The notes beneath the pieces are model-generated. The model worked only from the letters and a program-made list of their open reading frames with translations. It did not search any database and was not told the origin of the DNA. The position numbers and the translations under genes are program-made. A DNA stretch of 64,000 nucleotides from Mycobacterium triplex (GTDB lineage Bacteria > Actinomycetota > Actinomycetes > Mycobacteriales > Mycobacteriaceae). Positions 1 to 11,379 of the stretch are shown here, piece by piece (positions within the stretch are counted from its first letter, which is position 1; every line of letters begins with the position of its first letter). The stretch covers positions 2,822,854 through 2,886,853 of the forward strand of contig NZ_HG964446.1 of the NCBI RefSeq assembly GCF_000689255.1, in the 5' to 3' direction.

Positions 1-18
1 GAGGTCATGTCGCTCCCG

Positions 19-1017
19 TCAGGGCGGTCCGGATGGTTGTGCGGTCATGGCGGTCAGATGCCATTGGTCCAGCCACGGCTGTACCAGCTCGGCAACCGAG
101 AATTTCGCCGGGGCCAGGCATCCCGCGTTGGGGTTGGCGGGATTGCTGCCGCGGATGTCGATGCCGACGGCGGTGGCGGCGCCGTCGTCTTGCATGAGGT
201 ACACCGGGCCGCCGGAATCCCCGCATTGTCCGCCCGCCGCGAACGAGACCTTGCTCTCGGTGACGTCGAGGATCGCCCCGCATTCGGCCTCACCGCTGCT
301 CATGCCGAACTTGCACAGCTGCTGTCCGACCGACAGCGCCGTGGTGACCCCGGTGATCGGCAATCGGGCCGCGACGGCCGGGCTCTGCGGGATGTGGTCG
401 CCGTCGAGCATGATCAGGCCGATGTCGTGCTGCTCGTCGTGGACGCCCTCGTTGACGGTCCGGACGAACGTGCCCAGCTTTGCGTACGGCAGAATTCCGC
501 CGAGGTTCATCACCACCTTGGTCGGCTTGCGGGGCCGATTGCAGTGACCGGCGGTGAGTACGCCGGCCTCGCCGCCGCTGGTGCGCACCAAAAAACCAGC
601 CGTACAACCCATTCCGCCGGAACCGTCGGCGTATTCGACGTAGATGCCCGCTCCCGGCCCGACGGCAGCGGACGCCGGCAACGCGATCGGCGTCAGGTCG
701 GGCTGCGCGGTCTCCGCAGTGTGCTCGACGTCCTTGGGCGCCAGCCAGATGGCCGTCATACACACCACCGCTGCGAACGCGGCGCCGATCGTCAGCCACG
801 AGGCCCGCGTGCGATCCCGTGGTGCCGGCGGGTATCGGATCGCCGGCGAGGCGAACACGCCGCCGTTCGGAACGCGGTACAGCTTGATCCGGTCGAGCAG
901 GAACGACAGGACCGCAACGGCCACCGATGCCAGGGCGCCCAGCAAGAGCATGAGGAGCCCGGCGCGCGACGGCTGCAAGCTGAAGCTCGCCAGCTGCTGC
1001 GCGTAGACCCGCTCCAT
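19..1017 (-). CDS. membrane-anchored trypsin-like serine protease
   Basis: A 332-residue protein with two hydrophobic segments near the N-terminus (about 20-42 and 74-93), followed by a chymotrypsin-fold domain. The catalytic triad is visible: H158 in TAGHC, D198 in HDIGL, and S268 in GDSGGP. Cysteines at 138, 159 and 265 could form disulfides, which fits an extracytoplasmic domain held by the membrane segments. It is the first gene in the window and its stop codon is at 19-21. It points the same way as the TVP38-like gene, with a gap of about 50 bp. The substrate is unknown. The family assignment is secure from the triad; a role in envelope stress or processing would be inference only. Confidence 0.85.
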   Translation of the reverse strand: MERVYAQQLASFSLQPSRAGLLMLLLGALASVAVAVLSFLLDRIKLYRVPNGGVFASPAIRYPPAPRDRTRASWLTIGAAFAAVVCMTAIWLAPKDVEHTAETAQPDLTPIALPASAAVGPGAGIYVEYADGSGGMGCTAGFLVRTSGGEAGVLTAGHCNRPRKPTKVVMNLGGILPYAKLGTFVRTVNEGVHDEQHDIGLIMLDGDHIPQSPAVAARLPITGVTTALSVGQQLCKFGMSSGEAECGAILDVTESKVSFAAGGQCGDSGGPVYLMQDDGAATAVGIDIRGSNPANPNAGCLAPAKFSVAELVQPWLDQWHLTAMTAQPSGPP

Positions 1018-1066
1018 TGCATAGATCTTTCAGGCAACGGGCGGCGCGCTCAACAAAACGGCGCGG

Positions 1067-1825
1067 TTAGCCGAAAATGACCGGTTCGGGGGCGGGCTCG
1101 TCGGGCTGCGGGCGGTGGTGATGGCGGCGGTAATGCCGTATTTCCAGGAACAGCCCCGTGAGCCCCAGGGCACCGGTGACCAACGACACCAGGAACAGCA
1201 GCGGGCTGGGGTGACCGGCCAGCGCGTCGCCGAGAAAGACCACCGCGGCGGTACCGGGCAGCAGGCCGGCCAGCGTGGCCAGCGTGTACGGCAGGATGCC
1301 GACAGCCGACGCCGCGGCCGCATAGTTCACGACGGAGAACGGCAGCACGGGAATCAACCGCAGCGACAAGACCGACACCCAGCCCCGCTCGCGCAGGCGT
1401 TCGTCGGCCCGGTGGATCGCGCGGTAACGAACCAGCCGGTTCAGCCGCCATCCCGCGGCGCGGACCAACAGCAGCGCCAGCACCGCGCTGGCCGTGCTGG
1501 CGACCACCGCGATCAGCACACCCAGCGCCGGGCCGAACAGCAGGCCCGCGGCCAGGGTGAACGCCGTGCGGGGGACCGGTACCACGGTGACGACGACGTG
1601 CGCGACCAGAAATGCCAACGGGAACCACGGGCCCAGCGATTGGGCCCAATCGCGTAGCTGCAGCGCGCCGGGCAGCGGGATCCACAGCGCCACGGCAACC
1701 AAGACTGTGATAACGACCACTGCCGCCAGAGCGCGCGGCCGGGACAGCTGGCGCACGCTGATCACCAGCGCGCGCGAGAGACTGCGCAGCGTGCTGGTGG
1801 TTTTGGCGGTGGCGGGACTCGTCAC
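1067..1825 (-). CDS. TVP38/TMEM64 (SNARE-associated, DedA-like) membrane protein, Rv1491c-type
   Basis: A polytopic membrane protein of 252 residues if translation starts at the GTG at 1825. The open frame extends upstream to 1939, but the extra 38 residues are arginine- and proline-rich and look unlike the family. Hydrophobic segments surround a conserved core containing VPVPRTAFTLAAGLLFG and, later, LRLIPVLPFSVVNYAAAA, both typical of the SNARE-associated Golgi/TVP38 domain. The C-terminus is a histidine- and arginine-rich tail. It lies divergent to mutA, as Rv1491c does in M. tuberculosis. The family is thought to act in lipid or ion movement across membranes; the exact role here is unknown. 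Confidence 0.85.
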   Translation of the reverse strand: MTSPATAKTTSTLRSLSRALVISVRQLSRPRALAAVVVITVLVAVALWIPLPGALQLRDWAQSLGPWFPLAFLVAHVVVTVVPVPRTAFTLAAGLLFGPALGVLIAVVASTASAVLALLLVRAAGWRLNRLVRYRAIHRADERLRERGWVSVLSLRLIPVLPFSVVNYAAAASAVGILPYTLATLAGLLPGTAAVVFLGDALAGHPSPLLFLVSLVTGALGLTGLFLEIRHYRRHHHRPQPDEPAPEPVIFG

Positions 1826-1954
1826 GCCACCCAACGTTACGGGCCAGAAATGAATTACTTGTATCCCAGGCCTGGTGTTTCGCGGTTGCCCCGGCCCGAT
1901 CGACGCACCGCGCGGTTTTTTGGCGGCGGGGGCAATCAATTAGCCTGATTAGCG

Positions 1955-1989
1955 AGTTGCGTGTCCTCCGCAACTTCACGCAACGTTGC
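1955..1989. promoter_or_regulatory. candidate operator upstream of mutA
   Basis: In the divergent gap before mutA there is a perfect 7-bp inverted repeat (AGTTGCG at 1955-1961 and CGCAACT at 1969-1975). It is followed at once by a 10-bp palindrome GCAACGTTGC at 1980-1989. The half-site GTTGC/GCAAC therefore occurs four times within 35 bp, ending 27 bp before the mutA start. This arrangement suggests a dimeric regulator site. No known motif was matched with confidence. Confidence 0.4.
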
Positions 1990-2016
1990 CAATAGCTGCG
2001 AAAACAGGAGCAGTCG

Positions 2017-3888
2017 GTGTCCATTGATGTACCCGAGCTCGCCGACCTCGAACAGGTTCGTGAGCGCTGGCGCACCGCGGTTGCCGGTGTGCTTGCCAAG
2101 AGCACCCGCAAGGAACCCGCCGAGTTGGGCGACCAACCCGAGCAACTACTGGACACCCCGACCTACGACGGGTTCGCCGTCCGCCCGCTCTACACCGCGT
2201 TCGACGAGCTGCCCGAGCCATCACTGCCCGGGGTGTGGCCGTACCTGCGGGGCGCGGACCCGTTGCGCGACGTCAAGTCCGGCTGGAAGGTGGTCGAGGC
2301 GTTCCCGAGCGCCGGAGCCGCCGCCGCCGAAACCAACGCGGCCGTGCTGGGTGCGCTCGGCGACGGCGTCAGCGCACTGCTGCTGCGAGTCGGGCAGGAC
2401 GGCGTCGCGCCGCGGGAGCTCGGGGTGTTGCTCGAAGGCGTCTACCTGAGCATGGCGCCGATCATCCTCGAGGCCGGAGCCGACTATGCGGCCGCGGCCG
2501 ACGCGATGCTGTCCCTGGTGGCCGAGGTCGAATCCGATCAGCGCGCCACCCTGTCGATCGACCTGGGCGCCGATCCGCTGACGGCGGCGCTGAGCGGACG
2601 CCCCGCGCCGTCGATCGACGACGTCGTCGCGGTCGCCTCCCGGGTGACCGGCGAGCACGGCGTCCGGGCGATCACCGTCAACGGACCCGCATTCCACAAC
2701 CTGGGCGCCAACGCGACCTGGGAGCTGGCCGCCGGTATCGCGGCCGCGGTCGCCTACCTGCGCGTGCTCACCGAGTCGGGGATGCCGGTCCGCCGGGCGC
2801 TGGGTCAGATCAGTTTCCGGCTGGCCGCCGACGACGACCAGTTCATGACGATCGCCAAAATGCGTGCCGTGCGGCAACTTTGGGCGCGGGTCGCCGACGT
2901 CGTCGGGGAGCCCGACGCCGGTAGGGCGATCGTGCACGCGGAGACGTCGCTGCCGATGATGACCCAGCGCGACCCCTGGGTGAACATGCTGCGCTGCACG
3001 CTGGCCGCGTTCGGCGCGGGTGTCGGCGGCGTCGACACCGTGCTGGTCTACCCGTTCGACATCGCGATCCCGGGCGGTTTTCCCGGCACGGCACGAAGCT
3101 TCGCCCGGCGCATCGCGCGCAACACCCAGCTGCTGTTGCTGGAGGAGTCGCACGTCGGCCGGGTGCTGGACCCCGCCGGCGGATCGTGGTTCGTCGAGGA
3201 CCTCACCAAGCGGATCGCCGAGGGCGCCTGGGAACATTTCCAGGCCGTCGAGGGCCGCGGCGGATTCGTCGAGGCGCGTGAGCACATCGCCGAGGCGATC
3301 GCCGACGTCGCCGCGCGGCGTGCCGACGACATCGCGCATCGGCGCACCGCGATCACCGGCGTCAACGAATTTCCGAACCTCTCCGAACCCGCACTGCCGC
3401 ACAGCGATTCGATCGGCCGGCCCGATGTCGGAAACCTGCGGCGCTACGCCGCGGGATTCGAGGCGCTGCGCGATCGCTCGGATGCCTTCCTCGCCCGCAC
3501 CGATTCCCGCCCCAAGGTGCTGTTGCTGCCGCTGGGCCCGCTGGCCGAGCACAACATCCGCACCACATTCGCGGCGAACCTGCTGGCGTCGGGCGGCATC
3601 GAGGCGGTCAACCCGGGAACGCTCGACGCCGACGGGGTCGCCGCGGCGGTGTCCGACGCGGGATCGCATGCGGCGGTGGTGATCTGCGGCACCGACAAGC
3701 GCTACGCGACCGAGGCGGCGGCGGTCGTAGACGCCGCGCGCAACGCCGGAGTGTCGCGGGTCTATCTGGCCGGACCGGAGAAGGCGGTCGCCGATACCGA
3801 TCCGCAGCGCCGGCCCGACGAATACCTGACGGCCAGAATCAATGCGATCGAAGCCCTTTCGGATCTGCTCACTCGGTTGGGGGCCTGA
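2017..3888 (+). CDS. mutA: methylmalonyl-CoA mutase small (beta) subunit
   Basis: A 623-residue subunit of adenosylcobalamin-dependent methylmalonyl-CoA mutase, which interconverts (R)-methylmalonyl-CoA and succinyl-CoA. The GTG start at 2017 has a caggag ribosome site 6 nt upstream. The N-terminal TIM-barrel-like region includes [13 protein letters not shown] and the [20 protein letters not shown] segment shared with MutB. The C-terminal Rossmann region is degenerate: where MutB has the cobalamin-binding DGHDRG it reads GPLAEHNIR, so this subunit should not bind B12, as is normal for the small subunit. The stop is 4 nt before the mutB start, implying one operon. In mycobacteria this enzyme handles propionyl-CoA from cholesterol and odd-chain lipids and supplies methyl-branched lipid precursors. 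Confidence 0.96.
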   Translation: MSIDVPELADLEQVRERWRTAVAGVLAKSTRKEPAELGDQPEQLLDTPTYDGFAVRPLYTAFDELPEPSLPGVWPYLRGADPLRDVKSGWKVVEAFPSAGAAAAETNAAVLGALGDGVSALLLRVGQDGVAPRELGVLLEGVYLSMAPIILEAGADYAAAADAMLSLVAEVESDQRATLSIDLGADPLTAALSGRPAPSIDDVVAVASRVTGEHGVRAITVNGPAFHNLGANATWELAAGIAAAVAYLRVLTESGMPVRRALGQISFRLAADDDQFMTIAKMRAVRQLWARVADVVGEPDAGRAIVHAETSLPMMTQRDPWVNMLRCTLAAFGAGVGGVDTVLVYPFDIAIPGGFPGTARSFARRIARNTQLLLLEESHVGRVLDPAGGSWFVEDLTKRIAEGAWEHFQAVEGRGGFVEAREHIAEAIADVAARRADDIAHRRTAITGVNEFPNLSEPALPHSDSIGRPDVGNLRRYAAGFEALRDRSDAFLARTDSRPKVLLLPLGPLAEHNIRTTFAANLLASGGIEAVNPGTLDADGVAAAVSDAGSHAAVVICGTDKRYATEAAAVVDAARNAGVSRVYLAGPEKAVADTDPQRRPDEYLTARINAIEALSDLLTRLGA

Positions 3889-3892
3889 CACG

Positions 3893-6154
<2,262 letters not shown>

Positions 6155-6173
6155 ATGGCCGGCTGCAGAACTG

Positions 6174-6236
6174 CCGCGAGACTGCAACTACCAACGCCGC
6201 CACTCGCGAAACGCGTCGGTAGTTGCAGGCTCGCGG
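6174..6236. repeat. 63-bp imperfect palindrome between mutB and meaB
   Basis: Arms at 6174-6197 and 6213-6236 are inverted copies that match at 22 of 24 positions, around a 15-nt centre. The right arm ends 14 nt before the meaB start and just before its ribosome site. As RNA it would form a long stable hairpin, so it could be a transcript-processing or attenuation element. As DNA it could be a small mobile palindromic unit. There is no T-run after it, so it is not a classical terminator. Confidence 0.75.
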
Positions 6237-6249
6237 GGTGGGGAGGGCG

Positions 6250-7221
6250 ATGAGCTCCCGAGACCTCGCCGACGCCATTCGCGGCGGCGACCGTGCGGCG
6301 CTGCCGCGGGCCATCACGATGCTGGAATCCACCCGCGCCGACCATCGCGAGCGGGCGCAGCAGTTGCTGCTGGATTTGCTGCCCGACTCCGGCAACGCCC
6401 ACCGGGTGGGCATCACCGGGGTGCCCGGGGTCGGCAAGTCCACCACCATCGAAGCGCTGGGCATGCATCTGATCGACCGCGGCCACAAGGTGGCGGTGCT
6501 GGCGGTCGACCCCTCCTCGACGCGCACCGGCGGCTCGATCCTGGGCGACAAAACCCGGATGTCGCGGTTGGCGGCGCACCCGAACGCCTACATCCGGCCA
6601 TCGCCGACATCGGGGACTCTGGGCGGTGTAGCAAAGGCTACCCGGGAGACGGTCGTGCTGCTGGAGGCGGCCGGTTTCGACGTGATTTTGATCGAAACCG
6701 TCGGCGTCGGCCAGTCCGAGGTGGCCGTGGCCAACATGGTCGACACCTTCCTGCTGCTGACCCTGGCCCGCGCCGGCGACCAGCTGCAGGGCATCAAAAA
6801 AGGCGTGCTGGAGCTGGCCGACATCGTGGTGGTCAACAAGGCCGACGGTGAGCACCTGCCCGAGGCGCGCAAGGCCGCCCGGGAACTCTCGTCGGCGATC
6901 AGACTGATCTACCCGCGCGAAACCCTTTGGCGTCCACCGGTTCTCACGATGAGCGCGATGGAGGGTAGCGGTCTGACCGAGATGTGGGAGACGGTCGAAC
7001 GCCATCGTCAGGTACTCACCGAGGCCGGGGAGTTCGAAGCGCGGCGCCGCGCGCAGCAGGTCGACTGGACCTGGCAGATGGTCCGGGACACGGTCTTGGA
7101 TCGGGTGTTGTCCAACCCGGCGGTGCGCAAGATGCGCGCCGAGCTCGAGCGTCAAGTCAAAGCCGGCGAGCTGACGCCCGCGATGGCGGCCCAGCAAATA
7201 CTGGACGCCGCGTCTCGCTAA
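6250..7221 (+). CDS. meaB: MeaB/ArgK-type G3E GTPase, methylmalonyl-CoA mutase chaperone
   Basis: A 323-residue P-loop GTPase that loads and protects adenosylcobalamin on methylmalonyl-CoA mutase. The Walker A motif GVPGVGKST lies near residue 50. The switch region has DPSSTRTGGSILGDK, followed by ETVGVGQSE (Walker B side) and the NKAD guanine-specificity motif. The ATG at 6250 sits behind a gggagg ribosome site; an upstream in-frame TTG at 6223 lies inside the palindrome and is less likely. It is separated from mutB by 95 bp, almost all of it the palindrome. The equivalent M. tuberculosis gene is Rv1496. Confidence 0.95.
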   Translation: MSSRDLADAIRGGDRAALPRAITMLESTRADHRERAQQLLLDLLPDSGNAHRVGITGVPGVGKSTTIEALGMHLIDRGHKVAVLAVDPSSTRTGGSILGDKTRMSRLAAHPNAYIRPSPTSGTLGGVAKATRETVVLLEAAGFDVILIETVGVGQSEVAVANMVDTFLLLTLARAGDQLQGIKKGVLELADIVVVNKADGEHLPEARKAARELSSAIRLIYPRETLWRPPVLTMSAMEGSGLTEMWETVERHRQVLTEAGEFEARRRAQQVDWTWQMVRDTVLDRVLSNPAVRKMRAELERQVKAGELTPAMAAQQILDAASR

Positions 7222-7283
7222 CGGAAAGGTAAATTAACCGGATTTGTGCATCCGATAGGCCGATCCGAAGTAAATTCAAAATT

Positions 7284-8570
7284 GTGACGGTAGACAACGG
7301 GGTCGATCGCCGCACGAACCCCTCCCACGATGTCCCTGACGCAGGTCATCGTGTGTTCGGTGCGGTGGACCCAAACTTCTCTTGCGTTGTACGCGGTTTT
7401 TCGAGCATGTTCCCCGGCCGCCGCTTCGGCGGTGGCGCGCTGGCGGTCTACCTCGATGGCCAACCTGTTGTCGACGTGTGGACGGGCTGGTCGGACCGAG
7501 CGGGCCAGGTGCCCTGGACGGCCGACCGCGCGCCGATGGTCTTCTCCGCGACCAAGGGCATGGCTGCGACTGTCATCCACCGGCTCGCCGATCGGGGCCT
7601 GATCGACTACGAAGCCCCGGTTGCCGAGTACTGGCGGGCGTTCGGCGCCAACGGCAAATCCACGCTCACCGTTCGCGAGGTGATGAGGCACCGCGGCGGT
7701 TTGTCGGGCTTGCGCGGCGCAACGCAGGAGGATTTGCTGGATCACCTGGTCATGGAAGAGCGGCTGGCCGCCGCGCCGCCCGGACGCTTGCTGGGTAAAC
7801 CGGCCTACCACGCGCTGACCTTCGGCTGGCTGATGTCCGGGCTGGCCCGGGCCGTCACCGGCAAGGGTATGCGGACGCTGATTCGCGAAGAACTGGCCGA
7901 GCCGTTGGGCACCGATGGCTTACACCTGGGCCGCCCGCCCGCCGACGCCCCGACCCGGGTCGCGGAAATCATCATGCCGCAGAACGTCATCGGCAATCCG
8001 GTCATCGGCTACGCGGCGCGCAAGATCGCCATGGAGCTGTCCGGTGGCTTCCGGTCGCTGTACTTCCAAGGCGTCATGGCGGCGGTACAGGGCGACATTC
8101 CGCTGCTGGACGCCGAGATGCCGGCGGCGAACGGGGTGGCGACGGCTCGCGGGTTGGCGCGGATGTACGGCGCCATCGCCAACGGTGGTGAAATCGACGG
8201 CACCCGGTTCCTGTCGCCGGAGATCGTCGCCGGGCTGACCGGGCGACGCAGCCTGAAGCGGGACCGAAACATCATGGTGCCGTTGTCATTCCACCTCGGA
8301 TATCACAGCGTGCCGTTCGGCAATGTGATGCCGGGCTTCGGGCACGTCGGGATGGGCGGGTCGTTCGGGTGGGCCGACCCCGCGTCGGGGCTCGCCTTCG
8401 CGTTCGTGCACAACCGGCTGTTATCTCCGTTTTTGGTGCTCGATCATTCCGGAGTGGCCACGCTGGGCAATCTGCTCCGGGTGGGTGTCGGCAAGGCCCG
8501 CAAGCGCGGTTTCCGGCCGGTCACCGAATTCGGGGCGCCATTCAGCGAGCAGGGTGCGGTCGCCGGTTGA
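7284..8570 (+). CDS. lipL: beta-lactamase-fold esterase/lipase LipL
   Basis: A 428-residue serine hydrolase of the class C beta-lactamase/family VIII esterase fold. The S-x-x-K motif SATK is at residues 88-91, and the second catalytic tyrosine is in YHA at residue 175. A glycine-rich HVGMGGSFGWAD motif near the C-terminus takes the place of the KTG box. Length and position after meaB match M. tuberculosis LipL (Rv1497), a cell-surface esterase. The GTG start at 7284 is used. The gap to meaB is 62 bp, so it may be in the mut transcript or have its own promoter. Confidence 0.88.
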   Translation: MTVDNGVDRRTNPSHDVPDAGHRVFGAVDPNFSCVVRGFSSMFPGRRFGGGALAVYLDGQPVVDVWTGWSDRAGQVPWTADRAPMVFSATKGMAATVIHRLADRGLIDYEAPVAEYWRAFGANGKSTLTVREVMRHRGGLSGLRGATQEDLLDHLVMEERLAAAPPGRLLGKPAYHALTFGWLMSGLARAVTGKGMRTLIREELAEPLGTDGLHLGRPPADAPTRVAEIIMPQNVIGNPVIGYAARKIAMELSGGFRSLYFQGVMAAVQGDIPLLDAEMPAANGVATARGLARMYGAIANGGEIDGTRFLSPEIVAGLTGRRSLKRDRNIMVPLSFHLGYHSVPFGNVMPGFGHVGMGGSFGWADPASGLAFAFVHNRLLSPFLVLDHSGVATLGNLLRVGVGKARKRGFRPVTEFGAPFSEQGAVAG

Positions 8571-8576
8571 GGCCCG

Positions 8577-8592
8577 TTCGCTCTTGAGCGAA
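8577..8592 (+). terminator. possible lipL terminator hairpin
   Basis: Seven nucleotides after the lipL stop there is a perfect inverted repeat, TTCGCTC-tt-GAGCGAA, followed by AGTTTCTG. The short loop and weak T-run resemble the T-poor terminators common in mycobacteria. It marks the boundary between the conserved core genes and the accessory sugar genes. Confidence 0.4.
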
Positions 8593-8910
8593 AGTTTCTG
8601 TCCCGCAAGCGATAACGAGTCGCAGTTCCAGCTCGTCGCGTCTTCGTCCGGAATTTTGTTGAGGGCGTTGGCTTTTCGCAACAATTAGTTCGAGGATGTC
8701 GAGAATAGGGCACGCCGAACGGCGTTTGACAGCCCGTGGTGGCCGCTTGTCAACCGCAACGGCGTCCGTCCGGACCCACAAGGCAATTGCCGGGCGATGT
8801 CGCAAACCGGGCTATTGCGCTAGCCGTCACCGATATGATCGACGCGGACCACATCCCGGCAAAATGCCGGTGACCTAGTGCCACTGCAGACGAACGGGAG
8901 ACGTCGGCTC
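8593..8910. promoter_or_regulatory. intergenic region with a candidate promoter for the epimerase gene
   Basis: This is 318 bp with no convincing gene. A TATGAT hexamer at 8834-8839 is a good -10 element for the downstream epimerase, without a clear -35. A small hairpin, CCGGC-aaaat-GCCGG, lies at 8856-8870, about 40 nt before the preferred start. M. tuberculosis carries further genes between lipL and gmdA that are not seen at this spot. Confidence 0.4.
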
Positions 8911-10044
8911 TTGTCAACATCCGTGCTCATCACTGGCGGAGCAGGATTCATCGGGTCCGCGCTGTCGCATACCCTGGTCAAAGCCGGTTACGACGTCGCT
9001 GTAATGGATGTCTTGCACCCGCAGGTGCACGCCGCGGGCAAACCGCTCGACCTGCCGCCGTCCGTGCGGGTGTTCACCGGTGACGTCACGCACGCGCCCG
9101 ACTGCGATGCCGTGCTCCGGTTGTTCCGCCCCACCCAGATCGTCCATTTGGCTGCGGAGACGGGAACGGCGCAATCGCTGTCCGAGGCCACCCGGCACGG
9201 CTCGGTGAACGTGGTGGGGACGACCGCGCTGCTCGATGCCCTGAGCCGCTCGGGACACGTGCCTGACCAGCTCGTCCTGGCGTCGTCGCGGGCCGTTTAC
9301 GGCGAGGGCGCCTGGCAATGCGGCACGCAGATCTTCTACCCGGGGCCGCGCAGCCACGCGCAGCTGGTGGCCGGTCAGTGGGACGCCCAGGGACCCACCG
9401 GCGAAACCGGTGTGCCACTTGCCAGCTGCGCGGGTCGGACAGAGCCGCGGCCCAGCAACATCTACGCGGCCACCAAGCTCGCCCAGGAACACATCTTGGC
9501 TGCCTGGGCTGCGGCGCGTGACACAAACCTCAGCGTGTTGCGGCTGCAGAACGTCTACGGGCCGGGCCAGTCGCTGACCAATCCGTACACCGGGGTGGTG
9601 CCGTTCTTTGCGCAGGTATCACGCGAGAAACGCGCCTCGGAGGTATACGAAGACGGCCGCATCGTGCGCGATTTCGTCTATATCGAGGACGTCGTCGACG
9701 CGCTTTTCGCCACCGTGCAGGATCCCGCGACGGGCGCACGGTGCCTCGACATCGGGTCGGGCGTCGCAACGACGATCCACCAGCTGGCCACGAAGATCGC
9801 CGCCAACTTCGGTGCTCCCGAACCGGTTATCACCGCGAAATTCCGCGACGGCGACGTACGTGCCGCCAGCTGCGACATCGAGCCGGCGCAGCGCGCTCTG
9901 CGTTGGCGCCCCCAGTGGTCGCTGGACGACGGATTGCGGGTACTGCTCGAGTGGATCGGCGAGCAGCTCGAATCCTCTTCGGCGGCAGATGATTCCACGC
10001 TCAAGCCCGACCACCCGGTAGCCCAGCGTGCGGGACGGCCCTGA
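8911..10044 (+). CDS. NAD-dependent nucleotide-sugar epimerase, candidate dTDP-L-rhamnose 4-epimerase
   Basis: An extended short-chain dehydrogenase of 377 residues. The NAD motif GGAGFIG is at residues 9-15, the catalytic serine region is ASSRAVYG near 124-131, and Y185-x3-K189 is in IYAATK. The insertion between the serine and tyrosine (about 140-180) and the RPSNIYAATKLAQEH context resemble dTDP-L-rhamnose 4-epimerases, which make dTDP-6-deoxy-L-talose. GPLs carry 6-deoxytalose on allo-threonine, so the context fits, but substrate is inference. I use the TTG at 8911, with gggag 10 nt upstream; a GTG at 8878 would add 11 residues but lies just behind a hairpin with no ribosome site. Confidence 0.72.
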   Translation: MSTSVLITGGAGFIGSALSHTLVKAGYDVAVMDVLHPQVHAAGKPLDLPPSVRVFTGDVTHAPDCDAVLRLFRPTQIVHLAAETGTAQSLSEATRHGSVNVVGTTALLDALSRSGHVPDQLVLASSRAVYGEGAWQCGTQIFYPGPRSHAQLVAGQWDAQGPTGETGVPLASCAGRTEPRPSNIYAATKLAQEHILAAWAAARDTNLSVLRLQNVYGPGQSLTNPYTGVVPFFAQVSREKRASEVYEDGRIVRDFVYIEDVVDALFATVQDPATGARCLDIGSGVATTIHQLATKIAANFGAPEPVITAKFRDGDVRAASCDIEPAQRALRWRPQWSLDDGLRVLLEWIGEQLESSSAADDSTLKPDHPVAQRAGRP

Positions 10045-10269
10045 CGGGGGATCTCCGCTTCGAGTCTTAGGACCGTGAACATGAGTCGACGCTCAAGTTA
10101 CCCGCTCACCACAGTGAGCGGCGCTGATCAACTTCCGCCGCTGAGGCGGCGTCGCAACGTTTGCCCACGACGCGATGGGAATGCCGCCCGATTCGAAGCA
10201 ATCGAGTGATTCATTCAGTAAATCGGGGTGATTCGCTCTAATGTAGCCCGAGGACAGGGAGGTGATCCG

Positions 10270-11379
10270 GTGGGTGGTGTGGCAGTCGGCGGACAGTCGG
10301 TGGATCGGACGACCGTCCATCGCCTCTGGAAAGCGATTGTCGTTGCCGGCGCGCTTATCGTGGCTGCGGCGTGTTACTACGTGCCGGTCCTGCTCGCCCT
10401 CATCGGCGTCATCCTTTTGTCGCTCGTAATTGCGCGCTTGGCTTATCTGGGACAGCGTGACCGCTACATTCCCAACTTGTATGCGCGCGACACCAGGATC
10501 TATGACGAGGGATATCGCGCATTCATCCGCCGCACAATGTCGGATTTGCGGCGACTCCGCATTCGCAACCATACATTGCTGACGGAAGCGTCGAGTCTGG
10601 CCGGGCCGTCCCTAGGAGATTCCGACGAATTATTGCTGGATCTCGGCGTCTGGATCGGTTGGTCGACACGGCTCATATCGGATGCGAGCGGCCGGATGGT
10701 GTACGGCTTCGACAGTTTCGAGGGCCTGGTCGAGGACTGGAAACTCGAGGACCAGGTCGTCAAGCGTGGAACCTTTTCGCTGTCGGACCCCTTCGCGCAA
10801 CGGTTCATCAAAGACACCGGCGTGGTGTTCCAGGAGGACGGTCTGCCGGCCGCCCTCGGGCGGAAAGTGCAGTTCATCAAGGGCAGCACCTACGACACGT
10901 TGGCGCCTTTCCTGGCCGAGCACCCGGGTGCACCGATCAGGCTCTTCCACATGGACCTCGACACGTACGAGAGCTGCCTGCACGCGCTCGAGACCTGCAA
11001 GGACCGCTTCGTCCCGGGGTCGATTCTCGTCTTCGACGAGTACCTGGTCACGAACGGCGAAATGCGCGCGTTTTACGAATTTCAGAGCCGCTACGAACTC
11101 GAATGGAATTACCGCGCCTGGGGTCTCGAAATGATGGAAATGAACATCGAACAGGTACAGTCCCGCTGGATGCGAATGCTGTATTACTCGGTCACGATCC
11201 CGATCTTCTGGCTGTTGGGTGAGGGGCGCTTTGCGTCGATGTGTTTCCGCAAACCATTCTGGCGTTTCTGGTTGGGCGCGCCGGTAGGCGACATACTTTT
11301 CCTGCTCGGCGCCGTCGGCTCACGCAAGTCGGTCAGCCTGGAGATCACCGGTCTGGGCAAGCTCGCCCGGGTTCGCTAG
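10270..11379 (+). CDS. membrane-anchored TylF-like class I methyltransferase
   Basis: A 369-residue protein whose GTG start at 10270 sits 7 nt after a near-perfect GGGAGG site. An N-terminal hydrophobic stretch (about 20-60) looks like one long or two short membrane spans. A class I SAM-binding domain follows: LLLDLGVWIGWST as motif I, FHMDLDTYES near the active site, and ILVFDEYL as a metal-binding-type strand. A second hydrophobic stretch (IPIFWLLGEG and GDILFLLGAVG) lies at the C-terminus. The core resembles macrocin O-methyltransferase (TylF) enzymes. The likely role is O-methylation of a membrane-bound glycolipid, here probably a GPL sugar. Membrane spans at both ends are unusual for this family. 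Confidence 0.68.
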   Translation: MGGVAVGGQSVDRTTVHRLWKAIVVAGALIVAAACYYVPVLLALIGVILLSLVIARLAYLGQRDRYIPNLYARDTRIYDEGYRAFIRRTMSDLRRLRIRNHTLLTEASSLAGPSLGDSDELLLDLGVWIGWSTRLISDASGRMVYGFDSFEGLVEDWKLEDQVVKRGTFSLSDPFAQRFIKDTGVVFQEDGLPAALGRKVQFIKGSTYDTLAPFLAEHPGAPIRLFHMDLDTYESCLHALETCKDRFVPGSILVFDEYLVTNGEMRAFYEFQSRYELEWNYRAWGLEMMEMNIEQVQSRWMRMLYYSVTIPIFWLLGEGRFASMCFRKPFWRFWLGAPVGDILFLLGAVGSRKSVSLEITGLGKLARVR

